A stretch of 64,000 bases of DNA from Hyphomicrobiales bacterium. Lineage in GTDB: Bacteria > Pseudomonadota > Alphaproteobacteria > Rhizobiales > Rhodobiaceae. This document shows, piece after piece, positions 43,531 to 51,804 of the stretch. Both the position numbers and the translations under genes were made by a program. Location of the stretch: assembly GCA_002869065.1 (NCBI GenBank), contig PKTR01000002.1, forward strand, positions 62,001 to 126,000, given 5' to 3'. The notes beneath the pieces are model-generated. The model saw only the letters and a program-made list of their open reading frames with translations. It was not told the DNA's origin and searched no databases. Position 1 is the first letter of the stretch. Every line of letters starts with the position of its first letter.

Positions 43531-43589
43531 CGTCATCCTCCGAGCCTCTCCCCACGTCATCCTCCGAGCCTCTCCCCTCGTCATCCTCC
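43531..43589. repeat. 24-bp tandem repeat, 2.5 units
   Basis: CGTCATCCTCCGAGCCTCTC begins identical 23-base blocks at 43531 and 43555 (period 24); a third unit starts at 43579 with CGTCATCCTCC and then diverges into the inverted-repeat element. No spacers of unique sequence separate the units, so it is not CRISPR. Confidence 0.85.
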
Positions 43590-43717
43590 AGCTTGACCGG
43601 AGGATCGGGTAGCCACGAGCACGACGTCAGTGTGTCGGCAAAGGGGTCAGCGCCCCTCACCTTCAACACGCCCCACCCGCATGGAAGGCGATCCTCCGGT
43701 CAAGCCCGAGGATGACG
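43579..43717. repeat. inverted-repeat intergenic element
   Basis: Bases 43579-43608 (CGTCATCCTCCAGCTTGACC then GGAGGATCGG) and the reverse complement of 43688-43717 agree at all but three of 30 positions, separated by about 79 bases. The arms contain CTTGACCGGAGGATC, a sequence typical of dispersed intergenic palindromes in this bacterial order. It could fold into a long hairpin. Confidence 0.75.
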
Positions 43718-43996
43718 CAGAGAGCGAGGTTGAGCAGGTGCCAACCCTCGGCGGCAAACCGCGCCGACAGGGGCAATGGGCCCCGGATCGCGCCGCGTCG
43801 CGGCTTGTCCGGGGTGACGGGGAGAGGGCGGGCAGGCTCCTATGCTCACCAACCTTGCCGTACAACGCTCACCGAACCCGCAGGGTTCGCAAGCGCGACT
43901 GCGCACCGCCCACTGGGGCGCCCTCGCGGAGGTCAGTGAGCGACGCGAACGCTCGACCGTGAGCGAAAGCCAACGCGCGCGTGGTGACCTGCCCCC

Positions 43997-45208
43997 TCAA
44001 AACGCCTTGATCAACCGCGCCAGCCGGCGGACGGCCTCGGCGAGTTTTTCCTCGTTGGCGTTGGAGAAGTTGAGGCGGATGTGGTTGGCGCCGGTGCCGT
44101 CGGCGAAGAACGCCTTGCCGGGCACGAAGGCGACCTTTTCCGTCTCGAGCGAGCGGACGAGCAGCTCCGCGCCGTCGACGCCGTCGGGCAGCGTCACCCA
44201 GACGAACATGCCGCCTTCGGGCCGCGTCCAAATGGTGCCGTCCGGCATCTCATGTTCCAGAGCGGACAGCATGGCGTCGAGCCGGCTCTTGTAGACGGCT
44301 TTCGTCTTCTCGACCTGCTCGGCGAAGACGGCCTCGGCGACGCGGTGGACGGCCATCTGGTTGATGGTCGGCGAGTGTAGGTCGGCGGCCTGTTTGGCAA
44401 GCACCAGGCGGTGAATGACTTCGGAATTGGCGCAGACCCAGCCGACGCGCAGACCCGGCGACAGGGTTTTGGAGAAGCTGCCGCAATAGATCGTGCGGGT
44501 GTCCTCGATGCCGCCGGAGCGGGCGCAGTCAAGCGCCATGATCGACGGCAGGTTTTCGCCCTCGTAGCGCAGATCGCGATAGGCGGCATCCTCGATGACG
44601 GCAACGCCAAGATCGGCGGCGAGATCGAGCACGGCCTCGCGCCCCGCCAGATCGAGCGTCTCGCCGGTCGGGTTGGCGAAGTCGGGGCAAAGGTAGGCGA
44701 ATTTCGCCCGCCCGCCAGCGGCCACCGCGCTCTCGCGATAGCTCTGTGGCGCGCGGTTGCCGCCCGGCGAGAGCTGGTCATAGGCCGGCTCGAAGGCGTT
44801 GAAGGCCTGCAGCGCGCCGAGATAGGTCGGCCAGGTGACGAGCGCGGTGTCGTTCGGCGACAGGAACAGCTTGCCGAGATAGTCGAGCCCCTGCTGCGAG
44901 CCGGAGGTGATGAAGATGTTGTCGCGCGTGCACGGCACTCCGTCGGCATTCATGCGCGCGGCGATCCACTCACGCAGCGGGGCGTAGCCCTCGCTGAGCG
45001 AGTATTGCAGTGCGTTGCCGGCTTGCGACGAGGTCAGGATCGCCGAATAGGCGGCGTTGAATGCGCCCGCCGGAAACAGCGCCGGATCGGGGATGCCGCC
45101 GGCCAGCGTGATGACGTCGGGCCGGTCGAGCACCTTCAGCAGCTCGCGGATTTCCGAAGCTCCCATGCGCCCGGTACGGGTCGCAAAGATTTCATCCCAA
45201 CTCGACAT
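43997..45208 (-). CDS. PLP-dependent aminotransferase, LysN/MocR-type without DNA-binding domain
   Basis: A 403-residue fold-type I aminotransferase with ITLAGGIPDPALFP, SQQGLDYLGKLF, CPDFANPTGET, and PLP Lys in CGSFSKTLSPGLRVGW. It resembles 2-aminoadipate aminotransferase (LysN) and the aminotransferase half of MocR regulators, but there is no winged-helix domain. The substrate is uncertain: aromatic, branched or 2-aminoadipate type. ATG 45208 follows GGGAG. A 7-base-arm palindrome lies 156 bases upstream (45364-45384). Confidence 0.88.
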   Translation of the reverse strand: MSSWDEIFATRTGRMGASEIRELLKVLDRPDVITLAGGIPDPALFPAGAFNAAYSAILTSSQAGNALQYSLSEGYAPLREWIAARMNADGVPCTRDNIFITSGSQQGLDYLGKLFLSPNDTALVTWPTYLGALQAFNAFEPAYDQLSPGGNRAPQSYRESAVAAGGRAKFAYLCPDFANPTGETLDLAGREAVLDLAADLGVAVIEDAAYRDLRYEGENLPSIMALDCARSGGIEDTRTIYCGSFSKTLSPGLRVGWVCANSEVIHRLVLAKQAADLHSPTINQMAVHRVAEAVFAEQVEKTKAVYKSRLDAMLSALEHEMPDGTIWTRPEGGMFVWVTLPDGVDGAELLVRSLETEKVAFVPGKAFFADGTGANHIRLNFSNANEEKLAEAVRRLARLIKAF

Positions 45209-45363
45209 CGGATCGCTCCCAGAAGGGCCACCATGTGCGCAGGCGCGACCGTTCGGGAGAACGGCCCCGTTCCTTGCTTTCAATGACGGCGAAGCAGTTT
45301 TCGTACGCGGCGCGCCAGGCACGCGCAATTTTGTGTCGGCGTTTTAGATCACAGCGCAATGTT

Positions 45364-45384
45364 TAAGTCAACAATACTGACCTA
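45364..45384. promoter_or_regulatory. candidate operator palindrome upstream of the aminotransferase
   Basis: TAAGTCA-N7-TGACCTA is an inverted repeat with one mismatch, in an AT-rich stretch between the aminotransferase and the ion channel gene, both transcribed leftward. The spacing suits a dimeric regulator of GntR or Lrp type. No adjacent regulator gene identifies the binder. Confidence 0.4.
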
Positions 45385-45428
45385 AATGAAATGCGCAGAG
45401 CAGCTATGCGGCCAACGCGTCGCCGCGT

Positions 45429-46229
45429 TCACTCATCGAACCGGCCGGATTTTTTCGACAGCGCGGCGACCTCCGCACGCAGGGCGCGGATCTCGTCCAG
45501 CATGATGCTCGTTTCGCTGTGGATCGCCTCGCGATCGGCGGCGGCTTCGGCCTCGTGCTCCTGCTGCATGGCCGAGACGATGATACCTATGAACAGGTTG
45601 AGCACGGTGAAGGCGGTCGAGAGGATGAACGGCACGAAGAAGATCCAGGCGAGCGGGTGGACCTCCATCACCGGGCGGACGATACCCATCGACCAGCTTT
45701 CCAGCGTCATGATCTGGAACAGCGTGTAGGCGGAAAGCGCGATGCTGCCGAACCAGTCCGGGAAGGTGGCGCCGTAGAGCTTCGTCGCCATCACCGCGAA
45801 GACATAGAAGATCAGCGTCATCAGCAGCACGATCGAGCCAAGGCCGGGCAGCGCGGCGATCAGGCCGCCGATGACCCGGCGCAGCGACGGTACGACCGAG
45901 ATCAGGCGCAGTACACGCAGGATACGCAGCGCACGCATGACCGACAGCGCGCCGGTGTTCGGCAGCAGCGCGATGGCGACGATGGCGAAGTCGAACAACG
46001 ACCATGGGTCGGCGAAGAAGCGCGCGCGGTGGACGATGATACGCAGCACGATCTCGACGACGAAGACCGAGAGGATGAGCTTGTCGATGAGGACGAGAAC
46101 GGGGCCGGCAATCGCCATGACGCTGGCGCTCGTTTCCAGACCGAGTGTGATGGCGTTGATGACAATCAGCGTGACGATCGCGGCTTCCCAGCGTCGCGAC
46201 GTCACCAATGCGCGAATCTTGTCGAGCAT
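45429..46229 (-). CDS. BacNav-type voltage-gated sodium channel
   Basis: A 266-residue six-helix channel subunit. S4 has four regularly spaced arginines (99, 102, 105, 108 in RALRILRVLR) and further charges at 117-118. The pore loop reads TLESWSMGIVRP (Thr175-Glu177), the same filter as the structurally known NavAb and one residue type away from NaChBac. S6 contains TVLNLFIGIIV, and a C-terminal coiled coil (about 222-260) should make the tetramer. It would conduct sodium inward on depolarisation. ATG 46229 is chosen though its ribosome site is weak; a longer frame to 46295 is possible. No motility gene is adjacent. Confidence 0.92.
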   Translation of the reverse strand: MLDKIRALVTSRRWEAAIVTLIVINAITLGLETSASVMAIAGPVLVLIDKLILSVFVVEIVLRIIVHRARFFADPWSLFDFAIVAIALLPNTGALSVMRALRILRVLRLISVVPSLRRVIGGLIAALPGLGSIVLLMTLIFYVFAVMATKLYGATFPDWFGSIALSAYTLFQIMTLESWSMGIVRPVMEVHPLAWIFFVPFILSTAFTVLNLFIGIIVSAMQQEHEAEAAADREAIHSETSIMLDEIRALRAEVAALSKKSGRFDE

Positions 46230-46439
46230 GAACGGCCCCGGCAGCAGTAAAATACGGACAAACGCGCCAATCCGGCAGCGACCGGCGCGCCCCATGAAGT
46301 CGGTGCTTCGGCGGGAAGTGTCAAGGGTTCATGGTGGCGCGTGGGGCGGCGCGGGGTTCATGACCGAGCAGGCGCTCAATGCCTCGCCGCGCCGATCAGC
46401 TTGCCCTCATTCGGGCGATGGATTAAACGAGTCGACAGC

Positions 46440-46514
46440 GCGGGCGTAGTTCAGTGGTAGAACGTCAGCTTCCCAAGCTGAATGTCGTCGGTTCGATCCC
46501 GATCGCCCGCTCCA
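46440..46514 (+). tRNA. tRNA-Gly (anticodon CCC)
   Basis: A cloverleaf with acceptor GCGGGCG/CGCCCGC, D-arm TAGTTCAGTGGTAGAA, anticodon stem TCAGC/GCTGA around loop TTCCCAA (anticodon CCC), T-arm GTCGGTTCGATCCCGAT, discriminator T and encoded CCA. A T-run (CCTTTTT) follows directly and may terminate it. Reads glycine codon GGG. Confidence 0.97.
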
Positions 46515-46534
46515 ATCCTTTTTCAGCCGCCAGT

Positions 46535-48916
46535 TCAGTCCTCAATCGCCGGAGCCGTGCGGCTTGGGCGCCGGGCGATGCCGTGGGTGGTCTTGGCCCA
46601 GTGATCGGGCCGGCGAATCAGCTCGCGCAGGGCCGCGAACAGCGCGATCCCCATCAATAGCCAATAGACCGGCAGGCTCGCGATCTGTGGCAGCGAGACT
46701 GACAAACCTCGCCGGCGGCCGGCCCTTATGACCAGCGCGACCGCCGTGCCGTAGCCGATCAGGAACACCGCCGCATAGAGGCCACCCGCGACGGGCGATG
46801 GCAACGTCGGTGGGATACCGGCAAGCGCCAGCAGGCCCCACGAGACGAGCACGGCGGAAAACGCCATATGGAGCGCCAGCACCAGAAGCCCGCCGCCGAT
46901 GATCAGCTGGAACGCGGTGAAGCCAAGCGGGCCGAGATCCCGCCACAGCGCGAGCGGGCGGCGCATATGGACGAACCAGGTCTGCAGCCAGCCCTTGTGC
47001 CAGCGGGTGCGCTGGGCGAACCAGCTTTTCAGGTCGAGCGGCGCTTCCTCCCAGGTGTCGCTGTCGATGGCCGACAGCGACCAGCCGTAACGGGCGAGAC
47101 GAATGCCGAGATCGGCGTCCTCGGTGACGTTGAAGGGATCCCAGTCGCCAGCGCTTTGCAGTGCGGCGCGGCGCATGTGGTTTGACGTGCCGCCGAGCGG
47201 AAATGGAATGCGGCGGCTCGAAAGCCAGGGCAGCACCCAGTCGAACAGTACGGCATATTCGAGCGCGAAATGGCGGGTGAACCAGGTGTCGCCGGCGTGG
47301 TCGACGGCAAGGCGTGCCTGAATGCAGCCGAGATCATCGGGTCCTGCGGCAAACACCTCGGCGACCCTGCGTAGCTGGTCCGGTTCCGGGCGGTCCTCGG
47401 CGTCGTAAATCGTGATGAGATCGCCGCGCGATTCCGGCAGCGCGAAGGCAAGCGCCTTCGGCTTGGTGCGTGGCGCGGCGGCGGGCACGACGACGACATC
47501 GAACCAGGGCGGCAACACCGTCCGCTCCAGCGCCATGCGGGTTTCCAGATCGTCTGCCTCGACGATCAGCTTGATGTCGAGCTTGTCCGGCGGGTAGTCG
47601 AAGCGGACGAGCGCAGCAACCAGATCGGTGATCGACTCGGCCTCGCGGTAGAGCGGCACGAGCACCGCGTAACCGGGCAGATCCACACCGGCGAGCCGGG
47701 GCGTCTCCGGCCTGCCCTCCCCACTCATCAGAATCGCCATGCGGATGGCTGCGAGGAACACCAGCACTGCGGCGAGCAGGGCGTTGACCACGCCGAGCGC
47801 CGTCGCCCCGCCCACAACCGACGCGGCGCACAAGGCCAGCCCGACCAGCACAGACCCAACCAGCGTCTTGTTGGAAAAGGCATTGGCGGCGGAGAGCTCC
47901 GGCGCGATGTTGCGCAGCCGGTTGATCGCATCATCGAGCGCGGGCAGCGCATCGCGGCGGCGGCGGGCCTCGCGCAACGCCTTTTCGGTGACGATGGCAG
48001 GCGAGCGAGCACGCTTCTCCGTCCGGCTGCGGGCGAGACGGGCGATGCCCTCGCTGCTCGGTGTTACCGGCGTGGCGATGCCGCGCGCATGGCGGATGCG
48101 CGAGACACCGGCACCGAGACGCGGCTTTCCAACCTCCGGCAGTGCATCGAATTCGCTGACAGTTGCAACTCCGTAGAGCCGCGCGAGCCTCGTAGCAAGC
48201 CGGGCTTCCTCGACGATGCCCCGGCGAATGGCGAGAATGAGAGGATCGCGACCTGTGTGCGCCGCATCTGCGATCACCTGTTCCAGATCGTCCGGCGCGG
48301 CGCCGGCCAGACCTAACAGCACCGCGGGGGTCGTTTCGACCTGCCGGCACAAGGCCGTACGGGCGGCGGCCAGTGTTGCACGGATGGTTTTCGGCGCAAC
48401 GACGACGAGGCGATGGCGCAGTTCGGGCGCGGCCTGCAACTGACGGCGCAATCCGCCGATCCGATCGAGAGCCGGGGCAACCGCGACGCGACCGCCGAGG
48501 ACATCGGGTGCGAGGCGGATCAGCGGCAGGTCGCGCGAGCCGGCGAACGCCAGCGACTGGATATCTGCGTCGGACACTGGCAAACGCGGGCCATCGACAA
48601 AGACGAGGCCTTCCGCCTCGGCCAGCGCGCGATAGTAGGTACGTTCGTCGATATCGCCGGAACGGAACAGCTCAAGCGCGGCAGGAGCTCCCCTTTCCCG
48701 CGCCATTCGGGCGGCACGGGCGAGGCTCAGGGGCGAATGGCCGGAGGCCAGGAGGAAGTTGATATCATCTGGAAGCGGTGGTTCAGCAGCGTGGTCCCGC
48801 CGTTGTGGCGCTTTCGCCGGTAGTGCGAGTTTTCCGGCTACGCCAAGCCCCGGCACGGCCGCATGAATAGGCGCAACCCTCTCATTCTCCCGATCGTGAG
48901 GAACGGTCGTCGACAT
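46535..48916 (-). CDS. GT2 family membrane glycosyltransferase with duplicated N-terminal T2SSE-N-like modules
   Basis: A 793-residue protein. Residues of about 45-200 and 215-270 each contain a helical module resembling the GspE/PilB N-terminal (MshEN-like) domain: APAALELFRSGDIDERTYYRALAEAEG and a second REG-type copy RDPLILAIRRGIVEEARLATRLARLYG. After two helices (about 350-395) comes a GT2 catalytic domain: VLVPLYREAESI, acidic DAEDRPE, TEDADLGIRLARYG and QRTRWHKGW (the QxxRW motif of processive enzymes). C-terminal membrane helices follow. It probably builds or extends an exopolysaccharide at the inner membrane. The N-terminal modules may sense c-di-GMP or recruit a partner (inference). 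Confidence 0.83.
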   Translation of the reverse strand: MSTTVPHDRENERVAPIHAAVPGLGVAGKLALPAKAPQRRDHAAEPPLPDDINFLLASGHSPLSLARAARMARERGAPAALELFRSGDIDERTYYRALAEAEGLVFVDGPRLPVSDADIQSLAFAGSRDLPLIRLAPDVLGGRVAVAPALDRIGGLRRQLQAAPELRHRLVVVAPKTIRATLAAARTALCRQVETTPAVLLGLAGAAPDDLEQVIADAAHTGRDPLILAIRRGIVEEARLATRLARLYGVATVSEFDALPEVGKPRLGAGVSRIRHARGIATPVTPSSEGIARLARSRTEKRARSPAIVTEKALREARRRRDALPALDDAINRLRNIAPELSAANAFSNKTLVGSVLVGLALCAASVVGGATALGVVNALLAAVLVFLAAIRMAILMSGEGRPETPRLAGVDLPGYAVLVPLYREAESITDLVAALVRFDYPPDKLDIKLIVEADDLETRMALERTVLPPWFDVVVVPAAAPRTKPKALAFALPESRGDLITIYDAEDRPEPDQLRRVAEVFAAGPDDLGCIQARLAVDHAGDTWFTRHFALEYAVLFDWVLPWLSSRRIPFPLGGTSNHMRRAALQSAGDWDPFNVTEDADLGIRLARYGWSLSAIDSDTWEEAPLDLKSWFAQRTRWHKGWLQTWFVHMRRPLALWRDLGPLGFTAFQLIIGGGLLVLALHMAFSAVLVSWGLLALAGIPPTLPSPVAGGLYAAVFLIGYGTAVALVIRAGRRRGLSVSLPQIASLPVYWLLMGIALFAALRELIRRPDHWAKTTHGIARRPSRTAPAIED

Positions 48917-49038
48917 CGCCCCTTTTCCGAACGCCGACGGTCCCGTAAACTCCGACCGCCTGCGCTTCTCAGCCCGGCGACAGTCATATCACAGCCGGTT
49001 GCAACCGGCGAGTGTTCACCCACGACGTGTTGGAACGC

Positions 49039-50052
49039 ATGCGGCAATTTCTCGCTTTCTGGCTGCTGTCAGTTTTCGTCCTCGCGGCCACGCTGCCTGC
49101 GAACGCGCAGCTCCCTGCGAGCCCGCCGGACGCGGTGACGAACGAAAAGGCGCCCGCGGCAGGCGATGGTGCGGCGACGGCCGCTGATACGCCCAATCCC
49201 GAGCAGCCGTCGGAGAAGGCGCAGAAAAAAGCTGAAAAGCCTGAGGAAGAGCCGGTCAAGGAACCGCTCACTGAGCCGTTCCTGGCTGCGCCTGAGCCGC
49301 ATGTGCCGAGTTTCTGGGACCCGCAGACCCCGGTCGAGAAACCGGCGAAGCGCATCGTCGCGATCCGCTTTCTGACCAGCCCCGGCTTCCCGCCGTTCAA
49401 TTTCATAGCGCCCGACGGCCGGCTGTCCGGCTTCAACGTCGATCTGGCGCGGGCGATCTGCGAAGCACTCGAAGCCGAATGCACGATCCAGCTGCGCAAG
49501 TTCGAGGATCTGCAAACGGCGCTTGAGGACAATCGCGGCGACGCCATCGTCGCGGGCATCGACATCACCGCGGAAAGCCGCAAGACACTGGCCTTTTCCG
49601 ACGTCTATCTGCGGCTCCCCGGGCGGTTCATCGCCAAGCAGGACAGTGGGCTCGAGGCGACGCCGGAGGGGCTTGACGGCAAATGGATTTCCGCCGTCAT
49701 CGGCACCGCGCACGAGGCCTATCTGCACCGCTATTTCACCAAGTCGCGCATCGCCACCTATCAGACACCCGCCCGCGCGCGCGCAGCGCTGCAGTCGGGC
49801 GATGTCGACGTGCATTTCGGCGACGGCATGTCGCTCGGCTTCTGGCTGGCGGGCACCGAGGCGAACGGCTGCTGCAGCTTCATCGGTGGGCCATTTTCCG
49901 ATACCGCCTTCTTCGGCAAGGGGTTCGCGGTCGCCATGGCACCCGACAATGCGCGCCTGCGCAACGCGATCAACTACGCGCTTCGCCGTATCTACGACAG
50001 CGGACGCTACGAAGAACTCTATCTGCGCTATTTCCCGGTCAGCTTCTACTGA
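49039..50052 (+). CDS. periplasmic solute-binding protein (family 3) with long disordered linker
   Basis: A 337-residue protein with signal peptide (MRQFLAFWLLSVFVLAAT, cleavage about ANA), then about 75 Pro/Glu/Lys/Ala-rich residues and an SBP_bac_3 domain (from about 105: FLTSPGFPPFNFIAPDGRLSG, GFNVDLARAICEAL, AGIDITAESRKTLAFSDVYL, C-terminal YALRRIYDSGRYEELYLRYFP). The fold binds amino acids or similar small solutes. No ABC permease or ATPase is near, so this is an orphan receptor. ATG 49039 is chosen over GTG 49012 because it starts the signal peptide. Divergent from the glycosyltransferase gene. Confidence 0.85.
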   Translation: MRQFLAFWLLSVFVLAATLPANAQLPASPPDAVTNEKAPAAGDGAATAADTPNPEQPSEKAQKKAEKPEEEPVKEPLTEPFLAAPEPHVPSFWDPQTPVEKPAKRIVAIRFLTSPGFPPFNFIAPDGRLSGFNVDLARAICEALEAECTIQLRKFEDLQTALEDNRGDAIVAGIDITAESRKTLAFSDVYLRLPGRFIAKQDSGLEATPEGLDGKWISAVIGTAHEAYLHRYFTKSRIATYQTPARARAALQSGDVDVHFGDGMSLGFWLAGTEANGCCSFIGGPFSDTAFFGKGFAVAMAPDNARLRNAINYALRRIYDSGRYEELYLRYFPVSFY

Positions 50053-50081
50053 CGGGCAACGCCGGCACGGAGTGCTCCGGC

Positions 50082-50927
50082 CTATTCGGCCGGATGCTCC
50101 ACTTCCTTGCCGTCGTCGGCCGTGGCACGGAACGGCAAAATGAGGCTCCAGCCGAGCCGGCTCGGGCCAGCGTCCTGATAGCTTTCCAGACCGATCGTCA
50201 TGCCGTCATGGCCGTATTTCGGCTGGGCGCGATAGGTGCGGAACAGCCGGTCCCAGAGCGACAGGTTGAAGCCGTAATTGGAGTCCGTCTCGCGACGGAT
50301 CACCGAATGATGGACGCGATGCATGTCGGGGGTGACGACGAACAGGCGCAGCACCGCATCGAGCGCGCGCGGCAGGCGGATGTTGCCGTGATTGAACATG
50401 GCCATCGCGTTGAGAACGACCTCGAAGACGAGCACGGCCATCACCGGTGCGCCGATGGCGGCGACCACCAGCATCTTCCAAAGCATGGAAGCAAGGATCT
50501 CGATCGGGTGAAAGCGCAGCGCCGTCGAGACGTCGAAATCGACATCGGCATGGTGCACCTGGTGCAGGCGCCACAGGATCGGCACCTTGTGGGCGACCAG
50601 ATGCTGCAGCCAGATGGCGAAATCGAGCACCACCAGCGCGATCACGAAGGAGAGCCAGGACGGCACGGAAATCCAGTGAAGCAGGCCGAAGCCGCGTTCG
50701 GCGGCAAGCGCGGCCACACCCATCGCGGCCAGAGGCACGAGCAGGCGCACGGCGATGCTGTCGATCACGACGAGACCGAAATTGGTCGTCCAACGCTGCG
50801 TCTTGACGGCGCGCAACGGTCGGCGCGGCATCATCGTCTCGATGACGGCAACCACCGCCAGAACGGCCAGGAACACGCCGACGCGCAAACCGGCCTCGCC
50901 TCCGGGAAAGGACTCCAACACGCTCAC
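50082..50927 (-). CDS. fatty acid hydroxylase/sterol desaturase family protein
   Basis: A 281-residue membrane di-iron protein with histidine boxes HLVAH, HQVHHAD and HRVHHS and four or so helices. The family hydroxylates or desaturates lipids; bacterial members act on fatty acids, carotenoids, ornithine lipids or hopanoids. Substrate is not deducible. The start is GTG 50927 or, with better spacing from GGAGG, GTG 50921. Convergent with the solute-binding protein gene. Confidence 0.9.
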   Translation of the reverse strand: MSVLESFPGGEAGLRVGVFLAVLAVVAVIETMMPRRPLRAVKTQRWTTNFGLVVIDSIAVRLLVPLAAMGVAALAAERGFGLLHWISVPSWLSFVIALVVLDFAIWLQHLVAHKVPILWRLHQVHHADVDFDVSTALRFHPIEILASMLWKMLVVAAIGAPVMAVLVFEVVLNAMAMFNHGNIRLPRALDAVLRLFVVTPDMHRVHHSVIRRETDSNYGFNLSLWDRLFRTYRAQPKYGHDGMTIGLESYQDAGPSRLGWSLILPFRATADDGKEVEHPAE

Positions 50928-51067
50928 TGCCTCCCCTATTGTGTGGTTCGCACGACCTTCGAGCGGGCTCCGCCAGCACCGCTGTTCGTTTATATAGGAA
51001 CCAATTCTTTCCTGTCGCCTGTCACTCTAGCGACGGATCGGCCGACAGCACAATCACGGACGTTCAC

Positions 51068-51715
51068 ATGACCGACATTCTCTGGACCCGGCCCGAGGGC
51101 CCTTCGCACGGCACATTCGTCTTCGCGCATGGCGCCGGTGTCGGTATGGACTCACCGTTCATGGCGGCGATCCCGGAAAATCTTCTGGCGCTCGGGATAA
51201 CGACCGCGCGGTTCGAATTCGCCTATATGGCAGGAAGGCGGACAGGCGGGTCGAAGCGCCCGCCGCCCCGCGCCGACAAGCTCATTCCGGAATATGAGGC
51301 GGCCATTGCCGAGGTGCTCGCCGGGTGCGATGGACCGGTGGTAATCGGCGGCAAGTCGATGGGCGGACGGGTCGCGGCGATGGTCGCAGGTCTCGAAGGA
51401 CTCGACGCCCGCGTGTGCGGCGTCGCCTGCCTTGGCTACCCGTTTCATGCGCCTGGCAAGCCCGACGCGGTGCGGCTCGATCCGCTTCTGGGTGCCCGCT
51501 TGCCAGTGCTCATCGCGCAGGGCGAGCGTGACCCGTTCGGCAAACGCGAGGAGGTCGAGGCGCTGCCGCTTCCCGCCTCCGTTTCGGTGATGTGGCTTGA
51601 TGACGGCGACCACGATCTCGCGCCACGCGGACGGGCGGCAGCGACGCGCACCGGCAATCTGCAGCGGACAGCGGAAGCGATTTCGGCATTTTTCGCGCGC
51701 GTTTCGGGCAGCTGA
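51068..51715 (+). CDS. KANL3/Tex30-like alpha/beta hydrolase, copy 1
   Basis: A 215-residue dienelactone-hydrolase-like enzyme: oxyanion region AHGAGVGMDSPF, nucleophile elbow GGKSMGGR, Asp in QGERDPFG and His in DDGDHDLAP. The next gene encodes a close paralogue in the same direction 89 bases on, so the pair arose by tandem duplication. The natural substrate is unknown. Confidence 0.87.
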   Translation: MTDILWTRPEGPSHGTFVFAHGAGVGMDSPFMAAIPENLLALGITTARFEFAYMAGRRTGGSKRPPPRADKLIPEYEAAIAEVLAGCDGPVVIGGKSMGGRVAAMVAGLEGLDARVCGVACLGYPFHAPGKPDAVRLDPLLGARLPVLIAQGERDPFGKREEVEALPLPASVSVMWLDDGDHDLAPRGRAAATRTGNLQRTAEAISAFFARVSGS

Positions 51716-51804
51716 CAGTCGACCGGAAAAACAATCGACTTGTTTGCCTTTGACGGCTTCCCTCACCGTCGGTCGGTCGGTGGCAGACTTTCGAAAGGGC
51801 ATTC

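Larger units (their letters stand above)
43417..43996. other. repeat-rich intergenic region, no gene
   Basis: 580 bases between two convergent genes. It holds a 24-bp tandem repeat (43531-43589), a large inverted repeat (43579-43717) and, near 43775-43820, the sequence CCCCGGATCGCGCCGCGTCG followed by its partial complement GCGGCTTGTCCGGGG, a palindromic intergenic type common in Hyphomicrobiales. The open frames here are of random character. The remainder shows nothing I can name. Confidence 0.65.

Noticed and set aside
43531-43589. CRISPR array
   Set aside because: Units are directly adjacent with no unique spacers, only 2.5 copies, and no cas genes are present.
43630-43962. Small open frames in the repeat region as genes
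   Set aside because: They run through the inverted repeats, show random amino-acid composition and lack ribosome sites.
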